Assembly (NCBI GenBank): GCA_963556195.1
Contig: OY744537.1
Coordinates: 23,123,876 to 23,187,875, forward strand
Direction of reading: 5' to 3'
Origin: Sepiola atlantica
Lineage: Eukaryota > Mollusca > Cephalopoda > Sepiida > Sepiolidae
Length of the DNA: 64,000 nt
Shown: piece after piece, positions 51,040 through 60,057 of the stretch
Layout: every line of letters starts with the position of its first letter
Numbering within the stretch: the first letter of the stretch is position 1
Made by a program: the position numbers and the translations under genes
The notes under the pieces: model-generated
Told to the model about the DNA's origin: nothing
The model's input: only the letters and a program-made list of their open reading frames with translations
Databases searched by the model: none

Positions 51040-51690
51040 TACAGATGTTTTAACCCGATTTTAATTGATGAAAAGTGTTTTTTTCTATTATAACAAGCCG
51101 CGTGTATGTGGTCCCCCTCTGTATGTGACTTGATGTGGCGAGTGAAAAATGCAATAAATTTGGGCAATTTGGGGCATTTTTGACCCCCTGGGGGCGCGAA
51201 GCAGAATTTTTCTGAGGTCAAGGATGCTCATTTTATATCCAGAACATTTTGGCCAAGTTTCAGAAAAATTGAATGGATGGATCAAACGTTATGGGAGAAA
51301 AGGGTCATTTTTTGCCATTTTGGGGACTTTTGACCCCCTGGAGGTGCGAACCAGATTTCTTTCAATGTCAGCGATACTTATTTTCTATTAGGAACAATTG
51401 CCTCCACATTTTGGCCAAGTTTCAGAGAGATTGAATGGATGGATGAAAAGTTATGAGGCAAAAAATGTCATTTTTTGCCATTTCGGGGCCTTTTGACCCC
51501 CTGGGGGGCTAACCAGATTTTTTTTCAAAAATCGGAGAATGTCACTTTCTAACCTGACCAAAGTTACAACTTCATGCAAAATTACAGAGAAATTCAATAG
51601 ATGGTTGCGGAGAAAACTCCGGACGGACGGAAGGACATGCCTCAAAACATAAGTCCCCTGATTTATAAAATCGGGGGACCAATAAAACAC
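51040..51690 (+). repeat. Reiterated repeat with terminal hairpin
   Basis: Three units of roughly 130-150 bp begin near 'tgccattt(t/c)gggg(a/c)ctttt' (about 51150, 51310, 51470), each with 'gaccccctgg', 'aaccagatttt' and 'gtttcagagagattgaatgg'. The block ends at 51652-51680 with a hairpin, 'gtcccctgatttataaaatc' then 'gggggac'. Similar 'gaccccctggggg' repeats with terminal hairpins are common in mollusc genomes. Class unknown. Confidence 0.7.
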
Positions 51691-51814
51691 AATGAAAAAG
51701 TTGGGCTATTTTGTTTAATAGCGCATCAGCCTTTACAGTCATTCAATGCTGGGAATCATTTTTTCTAAACAAAATCAGTCCGACAGTGTTTTTGTTGCTG
51801 TCAGGCTGAGGTAT

Positions 51815-52030
51815 GGTTATGTTCAGTCCTAGGAGGTCCACCTTCCCAGGCTTTACCTTCTCTCTGAGAAATGGTTAGCTTATTGTTAATCGCCTGGGGT
51901 GCCCGTACTAGGGAATACCAACGGAGCTGCTCAAGCATTTTTTGTAAGCCAGAGTGTGTTTATCCTAGTTCGCTGGCTTCTCAAAACCACATCTTTTGTT
52001 TAACCTCCTGGCAAGAAGGTAAATAATGTT
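51815..52030 (+). mobile_element. U2 snRNA-headed SINE body, decayed, headless
   Basis: Plus orientation: 'cctaggaggtccaccttccc', 'gcctggggtgcccgtactag', 'aataccaacggagctgctca' and 'aagcattttttgtaag' align with copy D body. The U2-like head is missing; 15-20 percent or more of positions differ. Confidence 0.75.
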
Positions 52031-52087
52031 TTACTTTTGTAAACGGATAGTTAGAAGAAAGAGGCGGATTGAAGGGAATTCATAATT

Positions 52088-52130
52088 TTGATACCCAAGC
52101 AATGCTTGGTAAATCAGCTAGTTTTATATA
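52088..52130 (-). repeat. 'actagctgatttaccaagca' repeat end motif
   Basis: Inverted copy of the motif at 46372, with inner palindrome 'ccaagcattgcttgg'. Confidence 0.45.
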
Positions 52131-52213
52131 TTTTCATCAGTTTAAAAAAACATTTTTTTTTTTTTTTTTTTAAATGAAAGATTCACAAAAATTGCACTTG
52201 TTTTATTTTTCAG

Positions 52214-52276
52214 GTAGATAGAGTTAACTATTTGATGGAAGATTCAAACATGCTACAGCTCAAACGTACTCAGTAA
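52214..52276 (+). CDS. Terminal coding exon of the unrecognised host gene
   Basis: A strong acceptor 'gttttatttttcag' ends at 52213. The exon starts in phase 0, reads 'VDRVNYLMEDSNMLQLKRTQ' and stops with TAA at 52274-52276. The acidic-then-basic tail ends the roughly 150-residue reading that begins at 13386. The total joined length (77+54+75+58+126+63) is 453 bases, a multiple of three, and every junction keeps frame. The protein as seen has no signal peptide, membrane segment or recognised catalytic motif; from composition it is a helical, soluble structural or scaffold-type tail. Possible kinds include a ciliary or centrosomal coiled-coil protein, but that is a guess. Confidence 0.78.
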   Translation, partial: VDRVNYLMEDSNMLQLKRTQ

Positions 52277-52383
52277 TTATTTAAAAAAAAAAAAAGAAAA
52301 AGATTCATCGCAATTATTTAACAAAGAAAAACAAAAACGGATGCAGAATATTGTATTTTTGTCTCCCCACTCCCACACTTGAA

Positions 52384-52389
52384 ATTAAA
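52384..52389 (+). promoter_or_regulatory. Possible polyadenylation signal (ATTAAA)
   Basis: ATTAAA lies 108 bases after the stop codon, the first canonical-variant hexamer in a 3' untranslated region that otherwise has poly-A runs. A TG/T-rich stretch ('gtgttggtacttatttgtgt') follows 30-40 bases on, as expected for a cleavage region. Confidence 0.5.
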
Positions 52390-52539
52390 GTATTCGAAAA
52401 TTTCACAAAAAGTGTTGGTACTTATTTGTGTTCTGGATTTATTTGTTTAGCATGTCGGTTGTGATACTTACACTAGTGTACACCGTCTGTCAAAAATGAC
52501 GGAAACGAATAATTAAATACAATATCAAACATTCTTATC

Positions 52540-53305
52540 TAACGTCTTTTTTCTGTTTTTTAATTTTTTTTTTTTTTTTAAATTTTCACTAGCCTTCATT
52601 TATATTAGTGTTGTGACTATCTATTTTCCAGAATTAACTGTTTTTTTTCTGTTTTTTTTTTTTTAATTTTCACTAGCCTTCATTTATATTAGTGTTGTGA
52701 CTATCTATTTTCCAGAATTAACTGTTTTTTTTCTGTTTTTTTAAAAAATTTTCACTAGCCTTCATTTATATTAGTGTTGTGACTATCTATTTTCAAGAAT
52801 TAACTGTTTTTTTTCTGTTTTTTTAAATTTTTTTCACTAGCCTTCATTTATATTAGTGTTGTGACTATCTATTTTCCAGAATTAACTGTTTTTTTTCTGT
52901 TTTTTTTAAAAATTTTCACTAGCCTTCATTTATATCAGTGTTGTGACTATCTATTTTCCAGAATTAACTGTTTTTTTTCTGGGTTTTTTTTTTTAATTTT
53001 CACTAGCCTTCATTTATATTAGTGTTGTGACTATCTATTTTCCAGAATTAACTGTTTTTTTTCTGGTTTTTTTTTTTTAATTTTCACTAGCCTTCATTTA
53101 TATTAGTGTTGTGACTATCTATTTTCCAGAATTAACTGTTTTTTTTCTGTTTTTTTTTTAAATTTTCACTAGCCTTCATTTATATTAGTGTTGTGACTAT
53201 CTATTTTCCAGAATTAACTGTTTTTTTTCTGTTTTTTTTTTTAAATTTTCACTAGCCTTCATTTATATCAGTGTTGTGACTATCTATTTTCCAGAATTAA
53301 CTGAT
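52540..53305 (+). repeat. 82-bp minisatellite, nine units
   Basis: Nine units, each with 'ttcactagccttcatttata', '(t/c)(t/c)agtgttgtgactatctat', 'tttccagaattaactg' and a variable T-run ('ttttttttctgttttttttt'). Units differ mainly in T-run length and single bases (for example 'tattagtg' versus 'tatcagtg'). Starts about 260 bp after the host gene's stop codon. Confidence 0.95.
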
Positions 53306-53433
53306 TATTGGATATATTTTTTGATGACGGTCTAAATATAAAAAAATATGTTGCCAGGGTTTCTCTTTTATTTATAAACACATATTTAATTGATATAGAT
53401 TAGCACAAATATGTCTGTCAGACGAGATTATAA

Positions 53434-53880
53434 TAGTAATCGGTGCTTATGCTGATTAGCGGCCTATGAAAAAATTATTTTTATATAAAAACAATAATAT
53501 ATACTTATTAAGCATTATATTCTTACTCACTGTACGAAAAAGTAGAAAAAATTATCCACTAGAACTTTAATTACAAGTATTTTTCCATTCTGCGTATCAT
53601 AACAGCGACTCGTTCAGTAAGCCTCCATCTTGTTTTTTTAAGAAGATTTCAGTTATCTGCCCTTCAAATCTTCTTAAAAAACAAGATGGACGCCTACTGA
53701 ACGAGTCGCTGTTATGATACGCAGAATGGAAACATACTTGTAATTAAAGTTCTAGTGGATAATTTTTTCTACTTTTTCGTACAGTGAGTAAGAATATAAT
53801 GCTTAATAAGTATATATTATTGTTTTTATATAAAAATAATTTTTTCATAGGCCGCTAATCAGCATAAGCACCTAGTAATC
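53434..53880. mobile_element. Fold-back DNA element F5 with 8-bp duplication
   Basis: The element spans 53442-53872 (431 bp) and is almost entirely palindromic: left arm 53442-53649, spacer of 16 bases, right arm 53666-53872. Ends read 'ggtgcttatgctgattagcg'. The exact 8-bp duplication 'tagtaatc' lies at 53434-53441 and 53873-53880. Arms differ at only a few positions ('aagcctcc' versus 'taggcgtcc'), so it is young. GG..CC ends and an 8-bp duplication are as in F1, F3 and F4, though the terminal sequence beyond the GG differs. Confidence 0.92.
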
Positions 53881-54298
53881 TTTAGATTGCCTCCCATATT
53901 TCGACTGGGCACATCAGTGCAAATTAGAAAAATATGAAGATCTGAGAACAATGTGTCAAAAATAGCAAAATGACCAGTGTATTTCCTCTTGAGGTAGGAT
54001 GCCGAGGTTTCATTGCCAACTCAACCTCTGCATTCTTTATTAATCTTGGACTTTCTCCATCAGACAAGAGGAAATACATAAAAAAACAACAACATCCAAG
54101 ATAAGGCTCTAGCTGCATTCTATTTTCTGATGAAGTCGGATGCCGAGGTTTTATTGCCAACTCAACCTTTGCGTTTTTGAATAATCATGGTCTTTCTCCA
54201 TTAGACAAGGAAAAATACATAAAGAAAGTACAATACAAGACTCTAGCTGCATCAGTGTGGATATGGCAATCCCACAGAGTGACGACAATCCAACAAAG
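53881..54298. other. Old duplicated segment, no gene
   Basis: Two related pieces, about 53985-54085 and 54125-54225, share 'ggatgccgaggttt(c/t)attgc' then 'caactcaacct' and 'tctttctccat(c/t)agacaag(g/a)'. It is an old duplication of about 140 bp. Confidence 0.55.
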
Positions 54299-54666
54299 TC
54301 TTATTTACTCCTCTCCAGGAGTTAGGCACAAGGCCAGTTTTATCCTACTCCCACAAGTAAGATGTGACCCAAGGTCGGGTCGGAAAGTGGGGGTTGAAAA
54401 GCCAGTGCCCGAGAGGTGAGCACTCTGACCATCAAAAATTGCCTGGGCAGCCCTGTCGGCATTCCCCGGTGGGGGCGCCTCAGGCAGTAAACAATAAACT
54501 TACTCCTCCCCAAAGAGGGGAGGCGAAGCCTGGGAGGGTGGACCTCCTAGAACTGCACAGGACAGACCCATAGACCGGCGTAAATCAAGCCCCGAAGGCC
54601 AAGACAATACCAGTCCATGGGGTGTAGTATCCATCGGAACAGATACTACACTTTGATCTTAGCCAA
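54299..54666 (-). mobile_element. U2 snRNA-headed SINE, copy E
   Basis: Minus-strand copy with the longest body. Head at 54665 reads 'ttggctaagatc' then 'aaagtgtagtatctgttccg'; the first bases ('ggcctt') are missing. The body includes 'gaggtccaccctcccaggct', 'gcctgaggcgcccccaccgg' and 'tgccgacagggctgcccagg', then the end 'ggagaggagtaaataag' near 54299. Copy E and copy C are the closest pair. No clear target duplication found. Confidence 0.9.
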
Positions 54667-55190
54667 TCTGGACTAGTGGTAATAATGCATCATCTGATGA
54701 AGACTTTGTTGGAAGCAATGCTGCTGTACAAACAACAGTTATTGTATGAACTTATTATAAGCTTTAATAAAACTTGGTACTCAGAATTCCAGAAATCATC
54801 TAAACAGTATTTACACAAATTTAATTTTTTTTCTCTATGGTTAAAAAGAGAACTAAATAATTATCTGGCAATTGTGCAGTATAGTTAACAATAAAAAAGA
54901 GGCTAAAAAACCAAAACAAATAGATAACCAATGATTATTACCAAACGCAAGAAAATTTACTTATCTACTTACCTGTATAGTTTTCACGTGTGTTTACTGA
55001 TTGTTAGATTTATTATCTATGTATTTGTTATCGTCATTTTTACTTAGCCAAACAAGTGTGCTTTCGAACATGGCTGACAATTTTGGGGTACTTGGTTGCG
55101 AATTTCAGGCTTAAAAAAATAGTATGGGGGGGGGAGAGGGTAGTGGAACAGTAAGCCTTTATCATTATCTTTATTATCAGTTGTTTGGCG
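54667..55190. other. No gene seen
   Basis: AT-rich, with a G-run at 55123-55136. Nothing recognised. Confidence 0.4.
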
Positions 55191-55194
55191 CAAC

Positions 55195-56695
55195 TCGAGA
55201 CAACATCTATATCTGTCTGGAATGTTGCCAAACTTATCAAGAACCTTGATGCGAACAAAGCAATTTGTTCCTACAACATTCCAGTCATAATGCTTTAGAA
55301 ACTGTTACTAGAAATAGCTCCTATCCTTACAGAGCTGTTTAATCGTTGCTTAAAGGAGAAATGCTTTTCATCACCTTGGATGACTGTTGGTTTTGGATGA
55401 CTGTTGGTTTTGGATGACTGTTGGTCTGCCCAGTATTGACAAATACTGGAGATGGGTCTTCTGCATCTCAGTACAGACCGATCAGTCTCTTATGCGTCAT
55501 GAGTAAGTTGCTTGAATCTGTAATAAATCAAGGAGTTGTTAACCACCTACACAAAAACAATCTACTTAGTGATAAGCAATATGGATTTCGTCCTGCAGGG
55601 TCAACAGCTGACGTGCTGACTGTGATATCACACAGGATCAGTGAATCTATCGATGGGAGCTTCATTTCCAGGACGATAGCTCTTGATATATCAAAGGTCT
55701 TTGATAAGGTTTGCTTCACAAGCTTGTTAGTTATGAAATATCTGGAAATGTCCTCTCAACCGTCAAATCTTTTCTCTCCGATAGGTCTAGGAAAGTAGTT
55801 GTTGATGGGAAGAAGTTGGAAGCACATAGTATCAATGCCAGCGTGCCTCAAGGATCCATTCTCGGCCCAACCCTCTTCCTGATCTTCATAAGTCCTATTC
55901 TAAGATCATTCTTCGACATATATGCAGATGGACAACCATCTATGGCAGCACTTCATAGAGCATTGATGATCAAGTTCTTTCTGACTCTCTTGACTGTGAG
56001 CAAGTGGTGCAATTAGGGAAAAAGTGGCTTTACTCCTTTCACCACCAACGCTCAGATCCTCATTTCTCGCCAGTTAAAATGAAGTTCTCTCTCTGAGGAA
56101 ACTCCTGGGACCAACTTTCACTCCAGACCTGAAATGGAAGACTTACATCAAATAGGTTGCTACGGTTACTGAAAATTTTTTTTGGATCATTCTACCACTC
56201 CAGAAAGTACCCGACTCTTGAAACAATCCTCTATCTCTTATAGCGCCAGATATATCCTAAGATGGAGTACTGCTGTCATATCTGGGGAGGTGCCGCTCCG
56301 AGCACTCTTCCTTGCCTTGACAGAGTACAAAACCGACTTCACAATCTAGTTGGTGATGATCTATTCTCTTCCCTACAGTCCTTTTCACACAAGAGATGTT
56401 GCTAGTCTCTCTCTGCTGTATCGTTATATTCATGTTAGGTGCTCGACTGAGCTCCAATCTTGGTCCGCTCACCTGTAAAACCTCTCCTAGCTACAACTAT
56501 AGCAAAACACTTTCCTTTCTCTGTGTACGAAAAACTAAACGGAACTTCCATGAACAAAGTTTCTTTCCTAGAACATCCCATCTGTGAAACAAAAGACCAT
56601 GAGGCTGCTTCCCAACCGACTACAACATGGTCATCGTCAAGTCTAATTTTAACAAATACTTATTGAGCCGTCCTCTTGGATAATCAAATTTTGCC
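55195..56695 (+). pseudogene. LINE reverse transcriptase to C-terminus, family B
   Basis: Plus-strand pieces in order: 'ILTELFNRCLKEKCFSSPW' (about 55330-55385), 'SQYRPISLLCVMSKLLESVI' (55474-55530, motifs 1-2), 'NNLLSDKQYGFRPAGSTADV', 'TIALDISKVFDKV' (motif A, catalytic Asp present), shifted 'LHKLVSYEISGNVLSTVKSF', 'SVPQGSILGPTLFLIF' (motif B), 'FDIYADGQPS' (YADD box degraded to YADG), a scrambled connection, 'RDVASLSLLYRY'-like residues near 56395, and 'EQSFFPRTSHL' (56555-56587). Includes at least three frameshifts and a triplicated 'ttggatgactgttgg' at 55377-55425. Dead. Confidence 0.87.
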
Positions 56696-57084
56696 CAATG
56701 AGTGACATTGTTTTAAATTCTTGCATGGTGACGTTCTTCGTGCAACTGGCAATCTCTTTAACCCTTATCTTCGATAAGCGGTGAGCTATCAGTAAAAAAC
56801 AGTTTCTAAAAGATTTGGATTTCTCCCTAACTCCAGTTATTGTGACCAGCATCATTCAGCTCACTGATAACGACTCTTGAGAGGATGTCATTTATCTTGA
56901 CTTTTTGTTACGGTTTTTAATTCTGTGCCATACAAAGGACTTCGGGCAAAATTCTCTGCAATGGGTGTGAAGGATGATTTTTTATTTTACTGTCGAAGTA
57001 CTCATGGTTATAGGATAGCATTCTTCATCATATGAGATGTCATCTGGTGTACCACAGAGATCTGTTCTGGGTCCCCTTCTGTTT

Positions 57085-57112
57085 GTTATCTCTCTCTCTC
57101 TCTCTCTCTCTT
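57085..57112. repeat. (TC)n microsatellite
   Basis: TC run inside the LINE, directly before the mariner-type insertion. Confidence 0.9.
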
Positions 57113-57117
57113 ATATA

Positions 57118-57506
57118 TACAGGGTGGGCAAAAATAAGGGTCCTATTTTTAAAAATTCATAACTTTTTTATTTATTGATTTAAAAAAATTTTTTTTTTTA
57201 GAATAAGTAAAGGACCCCTTCCGAAGCAAGCATGAGCCGTATTAGCCCTAAGGAACGTACCCTCATTTAGAAAACATTATTTTTGCTTAAAAAACTCAAA
57301 ACAGTGTAAAAAACAATACTTTAGTTTTTGTAAGTTTTAAGAAGTGTTTTTCGGCTAAAATTTGTTTTGTTTATTTCAAAAAATCTCGGAAGGGTCAGTC
57401 TACACACACATAAAGTTTGGTGAGTTTAACTTTTATTTTGTGGAAGTTATTCAAATTCAAGTTATTCAAATTTAAAGATAGGACCCTTATTTTGGCCCAC
57501 CCTGTA
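57118..57506. mobile_element. Tc1/mariner-type miniature element
   Basis: The element spans 57120-57504 (385 bp). Its ends are inverted: 'cagggtgggcaaaaataagg' then 'gtcctat' on the left and the matching 'gtcctat' to 'cagggtgggccaaaataagg' on the other strand. A TA dinucleotide flanks each end (57118-57119 and 57505-57506), the usual target for Tc1/mariner. No transposase frame. It splits the family D LINE. Confidence 0.88.
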
Positions 57507-57545
57507 TATATAAATGGCATAGATACCAACTTAAAGAGTGCACCA

Positions 57546-58045
57546 TCCACCAGTCTTTCCCTCTTAGATACTCATGTTTTGGACCTTGTCTAATAGGTCC
57601 CTACTGTTCACGAAGCACTAGCCTCTGTCCCATCGCCACAATGTTGCATCCTTGTGCTTGTTTTACAAGTACTTCAATGGAATGTGCTCCGATGAACTCT
57701 GGTGTCCCCTTGACGTAAATACACTCGACATACCCGACAATCAGCTAAATTTCATCCATTCACTGTGGAGGTCCCCAGATGCCGGAGAGCCTTCTACTCC
57801 AATAGCTTCTTTCCTCGAGCTGCCGGCCATGGAACTCCCTCTCTGTTCCCCCCCGACTGTACTGACATGCAGAAATTTAAAACTAATGTGAACAAGCATT
57901 TCGCTGCACAGCTCCGAATTCAGGATGACCCCCAAAACTTTCACCATAATTCTCAGTAGCCTCTTACGTCTACAGTGGCAACTTGCCTTATTTGGGGTGA
58001 ACTAAGTTAAAAAAAAAAAAATAAATAAATAAATAAATAAATGCT
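57546..58045 (+). pseudogene. LINE 3' end, family A, nested in family D LINE
   Basis: 'TSLSLLDT'-like start, a broken middle, 'SHRHNVASLCLFYKYFNGMC'-type sequence at 57628-57690, 'DCTDMQKFKTNVNKHFAAQL' (57855-57915), then the tail 'tctacagtggcaacttgcct' and an A-run turning into (AAAT)n at 58019-58041. Closely related to 21230-21925. It inserted into the family D frame between 'NLKSA' and 'ATVLKYADD'. Confidence 0.85.
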
Positions 58046-58800
58046 ACAGTATTGAAATATGCAGATGACATCAATCAGTATCTCGAGATAAAAAGGACAG
58101 ATCCTGCACTCTAGAAATCTTTTATGCAATCAGATTCGAATATAATGCAGCAATTGATCACAGACTGGCAACTGGAGCTAGCTGTATATCGCCATAAATT
58201 TTATAAAGAAAAATTCAATTATCATATACTCTTTCCGCAACATTAAATGAAGTCTTCTTGTGAACGTGACCTGAGAATTACTGTTAGCAGCAATCTGCAT
58301 TGGACAAAGCACATCTCTAAAATTGTGAGGAAGGTCAAGAGTGTCTTGGCATCACTTGTCAAGACTTTTGTTAGCCCCTCTCCAGCCATCTATTTAAAAC
58401 TGTATACAGCTATGGTGCAACCCCACTTAGAATTCGCATCATCAGTCTGGAACCCCATCTTGTTCAGAACATTGACCATCTGGAAACTGTTCAGAGACAT
58501 GAAACCAAGCGAATATCCTTTATCAGACACCTGCCATGAGCTTGGATTTATTGAAACTCTAACAACTGACTTCGTAAATATTCGCAAAATGTTGCCAGCA
58601 AAAACTCAGAGCACCTTTTTGATCACCATGTGTCTAACATACGTGGACTATGCCTACAAAGGGAGAAAACGGCACCACAGCTCTCATGACTTTCGGCAAC
58701 ATTTTCTAACACTCAGAATTACTGAAGCATTGAACAAACTGCTTGCATCGGTTGTTGGCTGCTGAGACACTGCATCCTTTAAAACGTTCATGCTTCCCGA

Positions 58801-59068
58801 AACTTGCCCAACCTCCATACACATGCGCTTTTGATGAGTTGTAATGCTTCTTAACACAATGATTTTATTATTATATTACCCAGAGTACTTGGAGAAGTAT
58901 ATTTCAGTTTGATTAGAGGAAGCACAATAATATCGTGGGGTCCGTGTTTGTGCTTAAAAAGGAAATATGTACATTTTATTTATAACTTGAAAATTATAGA
59001 AATTCAAAAACAAAATAGGAAGGTTAATAAGGGGTTTAGGGTTTTTTTTTTTGTTTTTTTTTTTTTTA
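58801..59068. other. No gene seen
   Basis: AT-rich, ending in a T-run at 59042-59068 which is the reversed poly-A of the LINE tail that follows. Confidence 0.45.
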
Positions 59069-59180
59069 ACATGATTCACCCCAAACAAGGCAGGCCGCCA
59101 CTGTAAACGTAAGGGGCTACTGAGAAAAAGGAAAAGGGGAGAAGGATTGGTGGTTCAGCTTAAATTGGGATCTGAGCAGC
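59042..59180 (-). repeat. LINE family A tail, inverted
   Basis: T-run, then 'ttcaccccaaacaaggcagg' and 'ccgccactgtaaacgtaagg', the reverse complement of the family A tail. Extends to about 59178 ('ttaaattgggatctgagcag'), matching the end of the 21828 frame. Confidence 0.8.
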
Positions 59181-59184
59181 GGTT

Positions 59185-59305
59185 TGGCGCTAACAGTGCA
59201 CAGGGATTAAGTGGATAACGACACGGACTGACGACCTGGGTGTGCCAAGTTCGAATCCCGTCGATTCCATGATATCACTTTCGCTTAGGGATGTTGGCAA
59301 CCTTC
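59185..59305 (+). mobile_element. tRNA-like SINE S, copy 2
   Basis: 'cagggattaagtggataacg' (A-box region) and 'aagttcgaatcccgtcgatt' (B box), then 'cactttcgcttagggatgtt'. Homologous to the minus strand of 40585-40690. It follows immediately after the reversed LINE tail. Confidence 0.72.
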
Positions 59306-59810
59306 ACGTGGTCCCTCCTGCAAGAATGCCGACAATAGCAGCAAACCGGTTGTACCATTCTGATTCATACGGATTTACTTTACTATTGATGCATAAAAAA
59401 ACGTTTAATGTGCCCCAAGGAGGTTACAGACCATAAATTTACCGAAATTTATTTCAATCTTATACTCCCTCCCAGCCAATCAATGCTGAGGTCATCCTTT
59501 GGCCCCCACTCCAAAAATTAAAAAATTATAAAATGTAAAAAATAAGAATAAAATAGGTATTTTGGTCTTATGGCTAGGAACAAAAGAACATACGGTTCCT
59601 CACTCAATTCTGGGTATACTTACTAATATACTAAATTACATCGTTGATCACAAGATCCCCCCCCCCCCCACACCCCCCAAAAATAGTTAAGCATTTTTAT
59701 TGGGATTATAGATTTTTTTTTTTTTTTTTGTAATTCTCTTCATGTATGAGGAAGTAATTTTCTGCCTCAATTTAGTTTGAATATCCCAAAACAAATTTTG
59801 AGAAAAATGG
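59306..59810. other. No gene seen
   Basis: AT-rich, with a C-run at 59660 and T-run at 59712. Nothing recognised. Confidence 0.4.
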
Positions 59811-59814
59811 AATT

Positions 59815-60057
59815 GACACCTTCCCTACAGCCCCAGCCTCCTGTAGCAAGAACTCGTCCATCTACAACCACTGCAAAGAACTTTTCTTTCGCACTCTGCA
59901 TCAAAAACCAAAGGGAACTTCTATGAACAGTTTCTATCCAAGAACCTCCCATCTGTGGAACACAATACCACAGGACTGCTTCCCTTCTAACTACAACACG
60001 GTCAAATGTCAACAAATACCTGTTAAGCTGTCCTCTGAAGTAACCAAATTCTACCAA
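59815..60057 (+). pseudogene. LINE C-terminal fragment, family B
   Basis: Related at DNA level to 56480-56690: 'acaaccactgcaaagaactt', 'ctctgcatcaaaaaccaaag', 'aagaacctcccatctgtgga' and 'ctacaacacggtcaa'. Frames are broken. It ends where the DNA transposon begins at 60062; its continuation beyond the transposon ('ctatcaatcg') is not clearly LINE. Confidence 0.8.

Larger units (their letters stand above)
56840..58800 (+). pseudogene. CR1-like LINE (family D) with two nested insertions
   Basis: Three pieces of one element. First (56840-57110): 'EDVIYLDF' (motif A), 'SVPYKGLRAKFSAMGVKDD' and 'SVLGPLLFVI' (motif B). Second (57513-57545): 'NGIDTNLKSA'. Third (58042-58765): 'ATVLKYADDINQYLEIKRTD' (YADD box intact), 'DLRITVSSNLHWTKHISKIV', 'SPSPAIYLKLYTAMVQPHLE' and 'FASSVWNPI'. 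The gaps are filled by a mariner-type miniature element (57120-57504) and a family A LINE end (57546-58042). The third piece has a 172-codon open frame (58247-58765). Stops elsewhere show it is inactive. Confidence 0.88.
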
